A DNA stretch of 64,000 nt, taken from NCBI GenBank assembly GCA_029204225.1, contig MU831930.1, forward strand, positions 1-64,000. The letters are read 5' to 3'. Positions 10,499 through 21,426 of this stretch are shown here, one piece after another. The DNA comes from Diphasiastrum complanatum. Taxonomy: Eukaryota; Streptophyta; Lycopodiopsida; Lycopodiales; Lycopodiaceae. A program made the translations under genes and the position numbers. Within the stretch, counting starts at the first letter, position 1; every line of letters begins with the position of its first letter. Under the pieces are notes generated by a model. It did not search any database, was not told the DNA's origin, and saw only the letters and a program-made list of their open reading frames with translations.

Positions 10499-12216
10499 AT
10501 GGGGCGAAGGAAGATTGAGATTCAGAAAATTAAGAATGATAATGCTAGAAATGTGACATTTTGCAAGCGAAAAAATGGCTTGATGAAAAAAGCATTCGAG
10601 CTATCTGTTTTATGTGGAGTAGATGTGGGACTTCTCATGTTTGCTCCAGCCACTGGCAAGCTCAGTTTGTACGCATCTAAAGACAGGTAAGCCTTAACTA
10701 TTGGCTTCAATGTTTTCCAAGAGCATGTGGTTAAGACTTAGTGTTGAAATTTTTTACTCTTATTGATTATTACAAGCTTTATACATGATAAAATAGGCAG
10801 GACCTTAGGATTAGTCACCATTCTATGTAGAGTGCTCATAATGTTTGTTGTACTATGAAAGTGTTGTTCATGCATCTATTTTCGTTCTACTTATAGGCCA
10901 ATCGAGGAACTCCTATTTGAAGTTGCTTGTACGAATGAACCAAGGTATGTAATCATTATAAGCCTTGATTCTGATGTGAATATAGTTCAAGGACCTATTT
11001 CAAGTTATTATGGGTAACACCTGGTGTAGGAACGCTGACAAAATCTTCCACTATGTGCATGTATGACTGCTACCAATCTTCTTGAAGACAAAGCAATGAA
11101 GTAAGTGTCTTTTTCTGATTCTTGCACAACTTCCTCCTATCAAGCTAAAGTTTCTTGTCACGTAAATTGTAACATATTCAAGTGGATGTAAATTTTCTAA
11201 AGTCTCCAATTATTCACCTACAGGAGTACCAAAAAGCAATAGAAAAGATCAAGAAGGACAAAAATAACTTATCTCAACGTCAAAGGTAATTGTGCTAATT
11301 TGTATTTTAATGAAATAAATTGACACGACTCACACAATACATCAGGAGATTGCAACACTAAAGTTGAAGGTGTACATTGTGGCTTTTAACTTTTGTGATG
11401 AGTTATATTCCTTGTGCAAGCAAACTCTGAACCTCTCCTATGTGTTGGCTTTTAGTTGTTGCACTTATGCACTAATGTCTCGAAGAGATACAAGATTAGA
11501 CATCAATCGAAATGGTTTTTTTTTTTTTTCTTTAGGTCATCTTTTACTTATTTCAACGTTAATGAGAGCCTAATATCCTCATGTGTTGTTTTCCTACATT
11601 AAAAAATTACAGCAAGCGGCCAACAAGGGACGTCAATGTAAGTGCCACTTGATTTTATTTTATTCTCAAGTCTACAAACAAGCACAATATCAACTATGAA
11701 ATTCAAACTTAAAGAATTTGCCTTTTCAGTATCAAAAAATATACCAAAGAAGTTTTAGCTAGTGATGGATGATTTTTAATGTTTCTATTAAATCTATGCT
11801 GCAAGTTTACCAAACCGTCCTTTGGATGCAAGAGACCTAGACATGCAATAGGACTTTAGTGAATTTCTATTGCACTATGTTTCTTGTTTTTTCATTCAAT
11901 CCTTTGTGAGAAAATTGAGAATGTTTTGGAAAATTTTGATATTTAGATATTGTCACATATTTATGTAAGAACTACTTGAAGTTTGAAATACTCGTTGTCT
12001 AGTTGTGTTACTCTTTTGACATTTTGCTCCATGCATATCTATTCATTTATAGAGTTACTATGGTGAATGCACAGATTCTACGTGCGAATCTAAAGATGCT
12101 TCAAATCAAGAAGGCTTATACAGAATCTCAAATTCAGTAAGTGTGTTAATTCTATACAAGATGTGAGTGTTTGCTTGTTTATGTGCACATATGTGTGGGT
12201 ATGCTTGTCTTTTTTG

Positions 12217-12309
<93 letters not shown>

Positions 12310-14982
12310 GGTGGGACATCATAACTAGTTCATGCATACTTGCAGAAAATTGCAAATTAGGTTTTTAAATCTAATCTAACATAAAGATTCAATCTTGATA
12401 GACTATATCAAGGGAATGGCATTGAGAAATTGAACCTTGAAGAACTTCAAAATCTTGAAAGAGAGTTACAACTGAGCCTCCTTAATATACGATCTTTTAA
12501 GGTAAATTGATGTACTTTTTGAATGCATAAGGTTATTGTTTATGGTTGAATGCTTCCATTAAATTACAATAGTATACAGATAAGGGTCCTTTTTTAACAT
12601 CTAGTATAAGTAATTTTTTTTAAGATTACAAGAAATGTGTTAATTATAGGAGATCATATATGATAACAATCATTTCATTGGTTCTGTGAAAAAGATCATG
12701 TGGACTAACAAACATTGCAATTGTCTAAAGTTTAGTATAAGTATTTTTTACTAATTTATGATGTCCTCTATTTTTCAAATCTTGTAGATAGTGTTTTTTT
12801 TTTTTGTGACTCACCTAGGTAAAAAGTTGATTATGGTTAAGCCACTGATTGAGGTAGCCAAAACCTTAGATTAAGAAGACTTAGATGAGATTAGTGGACT
12901 ACATGAGCTACATGAGCTAGTTGGAAGTAACTCTAGTGGCAGCACATCCATATGTGACTTGAATTACAATATAATTGACTGGTAGTGGATAGCCATTGCA
13001 AGGACATCAGGAGTGGGATCATACTATACATGGACTAGTATGGATTAGCAAGGGTTGTGGCTATTTATGCTAAAGGGCATGGAGATATTTATCTTAGATC
13101 ATGGTGTTCTTGACTCTACCTTGAATCTTCACAATGAATACAATACGAGGACAAGGCATCTCCTAAATTAGAGTGTGATATCTATTATCTTAGAGATTAA
13201 TGAATGTCAATATAGCTTTTCACCACACAAGGGTGAATTTGGATTGATTCTAAGGATGTGAGAACTACCTAATATCCAATTCCAATAATGCTATCAACCT
13301 TCATTGTTGTATTGGATTATTTGTGCGTGATATGGGGTTTGGCCTATATAGGGGTAATCGATCCATTCTACTAATGTGTGTATATGATGCAACAAGAAAA
13401 TCTTAAAGAATTATGATTCTTGGAGTTTGTGGAGATGGGTGCATGGACGTATGACATGGGGTATGTTATCAACTATATGTTACGTAACCAAAAACGCATG
13501 AAGATCCAAATTTTGAGACATTTAAACTGTTATCTATGAGAACTCACTTGAAAGATTTTCTCTTGATTTTATGTTATGTACAAGTTCTAAAATTTAAAGT
13601 TTTGTATGCTTGTTGATGTCACTAATAATTTTCTATTTTTTGAATAGGAACACACACTTAAGGAGTCTATGTCAAGGCAATATTGTGCAGCTCCAACAAA
13701 TATGCATTTACTTTATGGTGATTCATCATATGAATATTCGTCTCTTGGCTTATATGCTTACCATGAGAAAGAACAAGCGAATCATGTTACAACGAGTCTA
13801 CAAGGTTCTCAAGTTACAACAAACAAACCTAATGCTTATGATAGCATGGTGATTGGATATCAAAGTGATGAAGAAGAAGAAAATCGATATCTATCTTGTC
13901 GAGATCTTAGCTTTGTTGAGAAAGGAAAAACTAACAAAATATTTGAAGACCCAACACATGGTTCCAATATTTTTGGTGGTATGATGCTCATGGATGAACA
14001 TGATGTTACAGCTTATATCGAGGAAGTGCAAGAGAATCAAATGCCTTTCCCTCTACAAGATCATAGCTATGTTGATGAAGAGAGAAGTAATAAAGTATCT
14101 ACGCCTTTACAAGATTGTGAAGTTTCAACAAGCATAGATGGTTCTTCATATGTGAGAGCTGAACAAGAGAATTCAACATACAATACTATACAAGTTTTTG
14201 AAGCTCAAAGATGTGTGTCTGATGTTTCTAGTGGTACAACACATGTAGATCAAGATGAGTCTATGCCAATGCAATATTGTGCAGCTCCAACAAATATGCC
14301 TTTACTTTATGGTAACTCATCATATGAATATTCTTCTCTTGGCTCATATGCTTACCATGAGAAAGAACAAACAAATCATGTTACAAGGAGTCTACAAGGT
14401 TCTCAAGTTACAACAAACAAACCTAATGCTTATGATAGCATGGTGATTGCATATCAAAGTGATGAAGAAGAAGAAAATCAGTATCTATCTTGTCGAGATC
14501 TGAGCTTTGTTGAGAAAGAAAACACTGACAAAATATATGAAGACCCAACACATGGTTCCAATATTTTTGGTGGTATGATGCTCATGGATGAACGTGATGT
14601 TATAGCGTATGTCGAGGAAGTGCAAGAGAATCAAATGCCTTTTCCTCTACAAGATCATATCTATGTTGATGAAGAGAGAACTAATGACATATCTACGCCT
14701 TTACAAGATTGTGAAGTTTCAACAAACATAGATGGTTCTTCATATGTGAATACTGAACAAGAAAATTTAACATACAGTACTATACAAGATTTTGAAGCTC
14801 AAAGATGTGTGTCTAATGTTGCCAGTGGTACAACACATGTAGATAAAGATGATAACTTTCTACATATGTTTTTTCAACATAATGACTATGTTGAGGAAGG
14901 GATAGAAAGTCAAAGACTTATGTTCATGAATGATTGTGAACCTACAACAAGTGGTGGGCCCATGCCTTTTGGTATCATGTGA
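10499..14982 (+). CDS. MIKC-type MADS-box transcription factor with duplicated C-terminal domain
   Basis: Predicted coding exons are 10499-10686 (MADS box, 188 nt), 10897-10975 or 10897-10944 (I region), 11224-11285 (62 nt), 12402-12501 (100 nt) and 13648-14982 (1,335 nt). The first exon begins [20 protein letters not shown] and carries [18 protein letters not shown], the DNA-binding and dimerisation core. The 62- and 100-nt exons join in phase and encode the K-domain coiled coil (SQRQRLYQ, then [20 protein letters not shown]); these two lengths are classic for MIKC genes. With the 79-nt form of exon two everything joins in phase and gives about 587 residues; the 48-nt form has a better donor (GTATGT) but breaks the phase. 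A 5' UTR exon probably starts at 10426. The last exon is about 445 codons, far longer than usual, and is built from two 198-codon copies. Confidence 0.8.
12221..12306. repeat. long (TC)43 tract in a MADS gene intron
   Basis: An uninterrupted 86-bp TC run lies in the intron just before the 100-nt K-domain exon, about 95 bp upstream of its acceptor. It is the longest such tract in the window on this strand. Confidence 0.95.
13681..14868 (+). repeat. 594-bp in-frame tandem duplication in the MADS last exon
   Basis: TATTGTGCAGCTCCAAC starts at 13681 and again at 14275, a period of 594 bp or 198 codons. Each unit contains [12 protein letters not shown], [36 protein letters not shown] and [11 protein letters not shown]. 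By eye about 85% of residues agree between units, and no unit has a stop or frame break. Confidence 0.9.
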
Positions 14983-15004
14983 AGACTTATTGGATGGATA
15001 ACAA

Positions 15005-15208
15005 TATGGTAATCAAGACAAAGAAACACTGAGTTTTGAAGCTCCAACACACAAGCCCAATGTTCTTTCTAATATGATGATCGAGGACCACCATGCCATG
15101 AACTATGTTCGACAAGAGAAAGAAAAATGGGTAGCACTGTCTCTAAATTTTGACAACATTGGGAAAGAGCAAGCAAATGAAAAACTCTATACCTCTGCAA
15201 TGTCTTGA
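15005..15208 (+). pseudogene. decayed extra copy of the MADS C-terminal motif
   Basis: Just past the stop codon, in another frame, 67 codons stay open and read FEAPTHKPNVLSNMMIEDHH, resembling [20 protein letters not shown] of the repeat units. A frame change and stops near 14980-15001 cut it off from the gene. This points to an older third unit, now lost from the protein or reached only by alternative splicing. Confidence 0.5.
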
Positions 15209-15982
15209 AGATTCTACCACTGTGAACTCAATTATCTAAGCATTTCTATGATGGCCTACATGATGGTGGTGAGGACTACAATAATTGACCTTTCAAGGCC
15301 AACAATTTTCTATTTCGTTGAATATTTTTTACAACATTATAGACCATCATACTTTTATTGGTCTCTTCTTGTCATAGTCAGCTTTTTTGTTGGACCATCC
15401 GACATGCTATGTTTGAAAATAGAGTGGCACAAATTGAAACTAGATATTTTTTATAATTTTAATGAATAATATGATGTTCACGTATAATGAAATACTTAAA
15501 CTCTATGTTTTTTGGCACTTGCCTTTGTCGTAATATAGGTGGTTTGTCCTTTATAACTATATTTGTTGATGTTTTCATTATTTACAAAAAAATTTATTCC
15601 GTAATTTTATTTTAGGTAGCATGTTATATACTAAATTATGGACATGTATATCTTGCATTCGTGCATGATGAATATTGTCACCTGTAAAATTCTTGGATAA
15701 AATTCATGACAATGACTTAAGGTCTATGTATTCCAATTAAAAGATAACCTTTTGCTTTCCAATAATAAATGTCATTTCTCGTTATTTAAAAATTACGGTT
15801 ATATCATAAGGATTGTGAATTGTCAATGCATTTTACAACTTGAACCATCAAAAATAACTTATTATTGTATTTTAGTCATAAGTTTTGATTTTTCACTAGG
15901 CAACACAATATATTATGCTCCGCAAACTAAAAAGTGTGATGAAGTAAAAAATGAAAGACATGATTTTGGTGACTTGAGTGTC
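15209..15982. other. 3' flank of the MADS gene
   Basis: AT-rich DNA with no exon I can support. It ends at the LTR of the next element. Confidence 0.5.
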
Positions 15983-16548
15983 TGACAAAATTTTACAGCA
16001 AATTCAATCCCAATCAATCCTAAAAGTGATGGAGAATGCACAAATCAAAGATTTAGATCCAAACTATGAGCTAGAATCAAGACTAGTTACCAAAACTAGC
16101 TAATTTGGTGTTTAACTCCGCAATAGGCACATAGATTTGATCAAATACACTAAAGTAAAGTACAACAAGCTTCTCAGACCTGTAAACAACTTCAGTACCT
16201 TCCAAATCAAGTAATTAATGTATAAAATCACTCACATCCAATAGCTAGAACTCGCCACCACTGAAGACAATGTTGATAGAAGTGGAAAAACTCGATTTTT
16301 CTTCATACTTTGATGGAGTTCCCATCATACATTTATACATTTCAAGCTCAGATCTGAGCATATTAGGGCACCTATGAACTTTTCATACCCTAACCCTAAT
16401 ATCTAACCTAATAGGTCATTGGATCCACTTTAACTTGGGGTCAAGATCTCAAGATCCAAAAACAATGTTAAACATGCTATTTTTAGATCCTAGAATTTCT
16501 CTAGTCTATCCAAACACATTTTGGCCTCATTTCAAATATCCTATCACA
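15983..16548 (-). repeat. 3' LTR of the deleted Copia element
   Basis: 566 bp, matching 19039-19551 except for an extra segment near 16020-16065 and scattered substitutions. Confidence 0.85.
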
Positions 16549-16908
16549 ATTGTGATTATGATGCTTCTCAACAAAAGTCTTGAACTTGACAAAACTCTCA
16601 AAAACATGTGCTTTAGAGGAAAGTAGATATATCCATCCATATCTTGAGTAGTCATCTATATATGTAACAAACATTGTAGCTCCACCATTGCCCTTTGTGC
16701 TAGCAAAATGCACATCCGAGTGAATCAACAGAGGATGACTTGTCTTTGTGGTTGAACTTGAAAAAGGTAACTTGTGTGCCTTAGCCAAGGCACAAGCTTC
16801 ACATACCCTTTCCTCCTTTTCCAAAGATCTTGGAAGGCCGAGAGCAAGCTCCTCCTTGCACATGGCTTCCATGGACTTGGTGTTGATGTGACCAAGCTTT
16901 TGTGCCAC
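16501..16908 (-). pseudogene. GAG-pre-integrase and integrase start, truncated
   Basis: The frame continues the gag-protease frame after a frameshift near 16910. It encodes the HHCC region (HINTKSMEAM, CEACALAKAHK) and the start of the integrase core with IHSDVHF and TYIDDYSRYGWIY. The second Asp and the Glu of the DDE triad are missing because the coding part stops at about 16555. The final residues of this frame are LTR sequence. No enzyme activity is possible. Confidence 0.8.
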
Positions 16909-18152
16909 AAATCAAATGTGGTCATGTTTTTCTCCTCGGCTACCATCACAAGTTGGTTAGGGTCTACAAAAGCATCAAGCTTAAATAACCTCCCAAACCT
17001 TGTTCCGCTTGTTATGATCATCCCACTTTTCTTGATGTTACATACATTAGTAGAGAACCCATGATCTAAAAGTTGGCCAACACTTAGCAAATTCTTAGTG
17101 ATGCTAGAAATGAAGAGAACACCATCTATCTTAGTCTTCTTGGAAGATCCTAAGCATAAGGGAATGGATCCCACACCTTCAACTTTACATTCATGATCAT
17201 TTGCTATAAAAATAGACTTTATAGGTCCTACATAAGGTGTGAGTTGAGAAAAATACTCCCTTTTACCCGACATGTGGGAGCTAGCCCCACTATCTATCCA
17301 CCAAGGATCTTCACCTTTGACATTTGATGATGAAAAGGTTGGCATCATGAGTGAGTCCTCATGATAGCTCTCTTCCTCCTCTTGTCCAATGTTGGCTTGA
17401 CTTTGATCTTGCTTCCTCTTGAAGCATTCCGAGGCATAGTGTCCCATCTTGCTACAATAGTAGGACTTGATCTTAGATTTGTCCTTCTTGGTCTTGACTT
17501 GTGATGATGAGGATGTGGATCCTCCTTGATCTCCATCCTTTGCTTGCTCCTGTTTTAATGCTCCTCCCTTGCTCTTTGCTTTGCCTTTTCTCTTGAAAAA
17601 TAAGGCTTTGTCATTACCATCATCGATGGAAAGCCTCTCCATCCTTGATTTGATATGAGCCTTCCTACTCTCCTCGGCCATCACCACACTTTGAAGGTCT
17701 TCAAGTGTAGGCAAGTTTCGCATGATAGCATAGCTTTGAACAAGTTTCGTAAAGTCACTACATAAGCCATTCAAAACTATTTGCACAAGCTCACTCTTTT
17801 TAATAGGTTCACCAACATAAGTAAGCTCTTTGTTTAAATCTTTCACTCTCAAAACAAATTGATGTCCACTCTCACTCTTTCCTTGGAAGCATTGAAGAAC
17901 TTGGTTCTTGAGGGAAAGTAGTCTTGAGGTATTCTTGGACTCATAGATCTTTTGAAGAGTCTCCCAAGCCTCTTGGGCTGAGGTACATGCTCCTACTACT
18001 TTGAGCAAATCATTTGCAACATTCATTTTAATACAATGAAGTGCAATCTTGCACCTTCTCTTGTATTTAGTTGCTTCTTGTGGATGGATTGGCCCATCTT
18101 CCTCTCCATTCACAATATCCATCAAGTCTTGCATGCCAAGGATGGATTCCAT
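16908..18152 (-). CDS. Copia gag-protease part of the polyprotein
   Basis: From the ATG at 18152 the frame encodes a UBN2-type gag (ALHCIKMNVANDLLK, IYESKNTSRLLSLKNQVLQ), a Lys-rich linker, a zinc knuckle (YYCSKMGHYASEC, with Tyr in place of the first Cys) and the aspartic protease motif WWIDSGASSHMS. It then passes LLSVGQL and LWHKS before a frameshift; the end of this frame (to 16725) is out of register. Gag packages RNA and protease cuts the polyprotein. The changed first zinc ligand suggests decay. About two thirds of its residues agree by eye with the young element at 21427. Confidence 0.8.
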
Positions 18153-19026
18153 TCTTAACTTTCAAATTGAATAATTTGAAGAGTTCAATCTATCATTAGA
18201 ATCCAAAAGATAGGCACTTATGGATGCCATCTTCAATGATAGGGAGATAGATTTAATGAAACAAGATAGATTGTACAAAATATGATCACTACTAGCTATC
18301 CCACTCTCTTTGGGACTTGAGATGAATCACTCTCTAATTTCTCAACAAGCCTTAAGATGATCTTGAGCTTGATCTATCTTCAAGATCCAAACTAGATCCA
18401 AACCTAGCTCAATTTACTATAGATTTGATCAAAACTAGTCTCCTCCTTGATCTCAACTTCACAAGAAGGGTGAATCCACCTATACTGAACCAAAAGCACT
18501 TTATAACACACAAATGTCTTACAAATAAAGCCTTTTAAATTCAGGTTGAATCACATTGACATATCCAATCACAAACCGAGTAGAATAGAAACACAATTTT
18601 CACTAGTTTTGCATTTCTAGATGAAGAAATCATCAAAACACTTGATCTGAACCTAAAAGGTGTATTTTAGGACCTTAAGAAGCCTAAGAACGACCTAATT
18701 AAGCTCTCAAATGGCTGATCCAAGTTTCTAAAGAGTGGTGGCATTCAAATCCTTATGAAAATCTCTCTACTAGGAGACATGTACTCCAAGATTCAACCTT
18801 TTAAGAACTTTCTAATTTGGTTTGATTGAATGGAAATGGGTCAATCTCGGTTCCTGCAGCTATACATCAGCAAAACAATTTTCCTTTGATCTATTTTCAC
18901 TCAAATAAAACCAAATTTGAAGATAGAATCACTAGATTAGCAACTAGTAGCAAGGGCAAGCCCAATACTACTCAAATCTAGGATCTAAGCTTGAGAAAAT
19001 CAAATCTAAAGCTCACTTTTGATTAG

Positions 19027-19038
19027 GCTCTGATACCA
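19027..19038 (-). other. primer binding site, tRNA-Met
   Basis: The - strand reads TGGTATCAGAGC, a perfect match to the common plant primer site, directly against the LTR end. Confidence 0.9.
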
Positions 19039-19551
19039 TGACAAAATTTTACAGCAAATTCAATCCCAATCAATTCAAACTATGACCTAGAATCAAGACT
19101 AGTTACCAAAACTAGCTAATTTGGCATTTAACTCCACAATAGGCATATAGATTTGATTAAATACACTAAAGTACAGTACAACAAGCTTCTTAGACCTGTA
19201 AACAACTTCAGTACCTTTCAGAGCAAGTAATTAATGCATAAAATCACTCACATCCAATAGCTAGAACTCGCCACCAAAAGACAATGTTGATAGAGGTGGA
19301 AAATCTCAATTTCTTCATACTTTCCCATCATACATTTATAAGTTTCAAGCTCGGATCTGAGCATATTAGGGCACCTCTGAACTTTTCATACCCTAACCCT
19401 AATATCTAACCTAATAGGTCATTGGATCCACCCTAACTTGGGGTCAAGATCTCAAGATCCAAAAACAATGTAAAACATGCTATTTTTAGATCCTAGAATT
19501 TCTCTAGCCTATCCAAACACATTTTGGCCTCATTTCAAAGATGCTATCACA
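19039..19551 (-). repeat. 5' LTR of the deleted Copia element
   Basis: 513 bp, TG...CA ends on both strands, adjacent to the primer site. Confidence 0.85.
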
Positions 19552-19963
19552 ATGTAATATGAGGAATGAACTTTTTGGAAAGCATCCTATGTGATTTGGC
19601 ACGTGTGGCATCTATTTACATGGCCATTTTGCCAATTACAATGCATGTGACCAAATTTGGTCAAGCTAGAATTGTGAAATTTCAATAGTGTCTATGTAAC
19701 AGTCTTTTCTTTTAACGCTAGAGTCGTTTCAAAATTCACACAAAAGTGTGAATTTGAAAGCAGTTATTCAAAAAATCATATCTCATAAACTATGATGAAT
19801 CACATCAAATCCTTTCACATGTGTGTGCTTCATATATACATTTACCAATTAAAAAATTTGAGATCTTCATTTTGAACAACTTATATGTAAGATATGATGT
19901 GTCAAACATGTGGGGGTACTGATAAAACTTCAATATTTTCATATATGAGACTACATTGTTGGT
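19552..19963. other. host DNA between two Copia elements
   Basis: No gene. The right end resembles the spacer of the tandem repeat that resumes at 26288, so the young element sits inside or at the edge of that array. Confidence 0.5.
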
Positions 19964-19968
19964 AATTT
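19964..19968. other. target site duplication aattt (left copy)
   Basis: aattt directly precedes the left LTR and is repeated at 26283-26287 after the right LTR. Five bases is the standard length for Copia integration. Confidence 0.9.
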
Positions 19969-20830
19969 TGTTGAAAATTGTCACTTCTCACTTGACATTG
20001 GTTCATGTAAATATTGATCAAACATTAGAATATGTTGATGATATGATTTCACACGTGTGGATCATGTTCCCATGTGTGAAAGGATGTACTTTTCATGTTT
20101 GTATATATCCAAATTGATTTTGTATCATTCTAGTTAGTGTGAACATGAAATGACTAGTTTTTAGTCAAGTTGACTAGTCACCTACAAATTAGCTTTTCCT
20201 TGCATGTGCATGAGTAAATGCTCCCACATGGCAAGTGGATGTTCACATGTGTGTATAGAGTACTAGAAGATAAGAGTTGACCATTTTCCTTAGATCCTAT
20301 TTTGTAGGGAATATTCCTATATTCTAGGAGACTAGCTTTTTGGATTTTAGTCATATTCTAGAAGGTCAACTATTGGATAAGGATCAAGGATGGATCAAAT
20401 GGATAGATATGAGTGATGTGGCACTCTTCACACGTGTGAAGGCCTGCTGGACTGTACCAGACTCATGGATGTACTTGATCCCTAAAAGGATCATCATTTT
20501 GCTAAGAAAATTGATGAGACTTTTGCACTCTACACTTTTGTGAGATTTCTAGTCATTTGTCTTGTGATTTTTATGCATGATTGCTATCTAGTATCATTGT
20601 ACTTGTTGTTTCAGGTGCAGGCCGTACAGTGGACAGTACTCCACACGTGTGAAGCCGCTCTCACTAAAAAATGATGTGTTGATCCATTGCTCTTGCTTAA
20701 ATCCAAGTGTAGTGAATCTAGATCAAGATCTAATGTGTAGAACTTGATAGATTCATTGATTAAGCAACCAATAACTCTCTATGATTGTAAAGTACAATCA
20801 TTATTGTCCTAAAAACTGTAAAATTTATCA
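19969..20830 (+). repeat. 5' LTR of the young Copia element
   Basis: Starts TGTTGAAAATTG and ends AAAATTTATCA. It contains several CACACGTGTG palindromes and a GTATATATCC candidate TATA motif near 20101. Confidence 0.95.
20426..20441. promoter_or_regulatory. G-box palindrome in the LTR
   Basis: CTTCACACGTGTGAAG is a perfect 16-bp palindrome around the G-box core CACGTG, the binding core of plant bZIP and bHLH factors. Sister sites lie at 20050-20059 and 20642-20651, and another 16-bp palindrome at 20991-21006 in the leader. The right LTR has the same sites 5,452 bp further on. Confidence 0.55.
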
Positions 20831-20842
20831 TGGTATCAGAGC
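20831..20842 (+). other. primer binding site, tRNA-Met
   Basis: TGGTATCAGAGC directly follows the LTR. Confidence 0.95.
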
Positions 20843-21426
20843 TAAGTAAGAGAGTGATCATTGAATCATAAATCTTGTAAAGATCATTGGCAAAATTTGT
20901 TTTTTGGCCAATACTAGTGAGGGCGAGTTCTTCTAGAGTGATAGCTTGTAATCATTTGGATCAAAACGACTTGGAGGCTGTGTATGTAATTTTCACACGT
21001 GTGAAACCGTACAGCAACTTTCAATTCAAGTTACTTTGTGTTTTTTGGTCCCAAAATCACAATACTAGTTCATTTTTGGTGCTTTTTGAAGCATAGTATT
21101 GATCTAGATTCATTCTAACTAATGCCTATGACCAAATAGTGTTTTGGATCATTGAAGCATTTCTTTTTAGAGTCTAAGATCAGATCTAAGAGGCTGATTT
21201 GTTCAGATCCTTAGTTGAAGTGAAATCTCTAAGAAAAGTGTAAAGCAATTTTTTTTTGTGAGAGTGAAAGCTAGAAATTTTTGGTAAGATCTTTGAGTAT
21301 CATTCAAGCTTGTGTGTTAGTTTGATAGAGACAAGCCTATAGGCATTCTAGTAAGCTTTAGGCCACTTCATAGATCTTTTAAAATTCAAAAATCTTTGTG
21401 ATTTTTAAAAGAGCATTCATTCTAAA

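Larger units (their letters stand above)
15983..19551 (-). mobile_element. Ty1/Copia element with internal deletion
   Basis: Two LTRs (15983-16548 and 19039-19551) start TGACAAAATTTT and end CTATCACA. A perfect primer site abuts the right one, so the element points left. Internally gag, the zinc knuckle, protease and the first half of integrase remain (18152-16555). The rest of integrase, reverse transcriptase and RNase H are gone, and the integrase frame runs straight into the left LTR at 16548. The right LTR lacks about 50 bp present in the left one. I see no clear target duplication. The gag is clearly related to that of the young Copia element next door, though the LTRs are not. Confidence 0.85.

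Noticed and set aside
11347-12137. Extra small exons in the MADS gene (EIATLKLK near 11347, QAANKGRQ near 11613, [14 protein letters not shown] near 12076)
   Set aside because: The 62-nt and 100-nt K exons join directly in phase and have standard lengths; adding these pieces breaks the frame or the usual K-domain spacing.
15976-19560. Target duplication for the deleted Copia element
   Set aside because: The five bases outside the LTRs (gtgtc and atgta) do not match.
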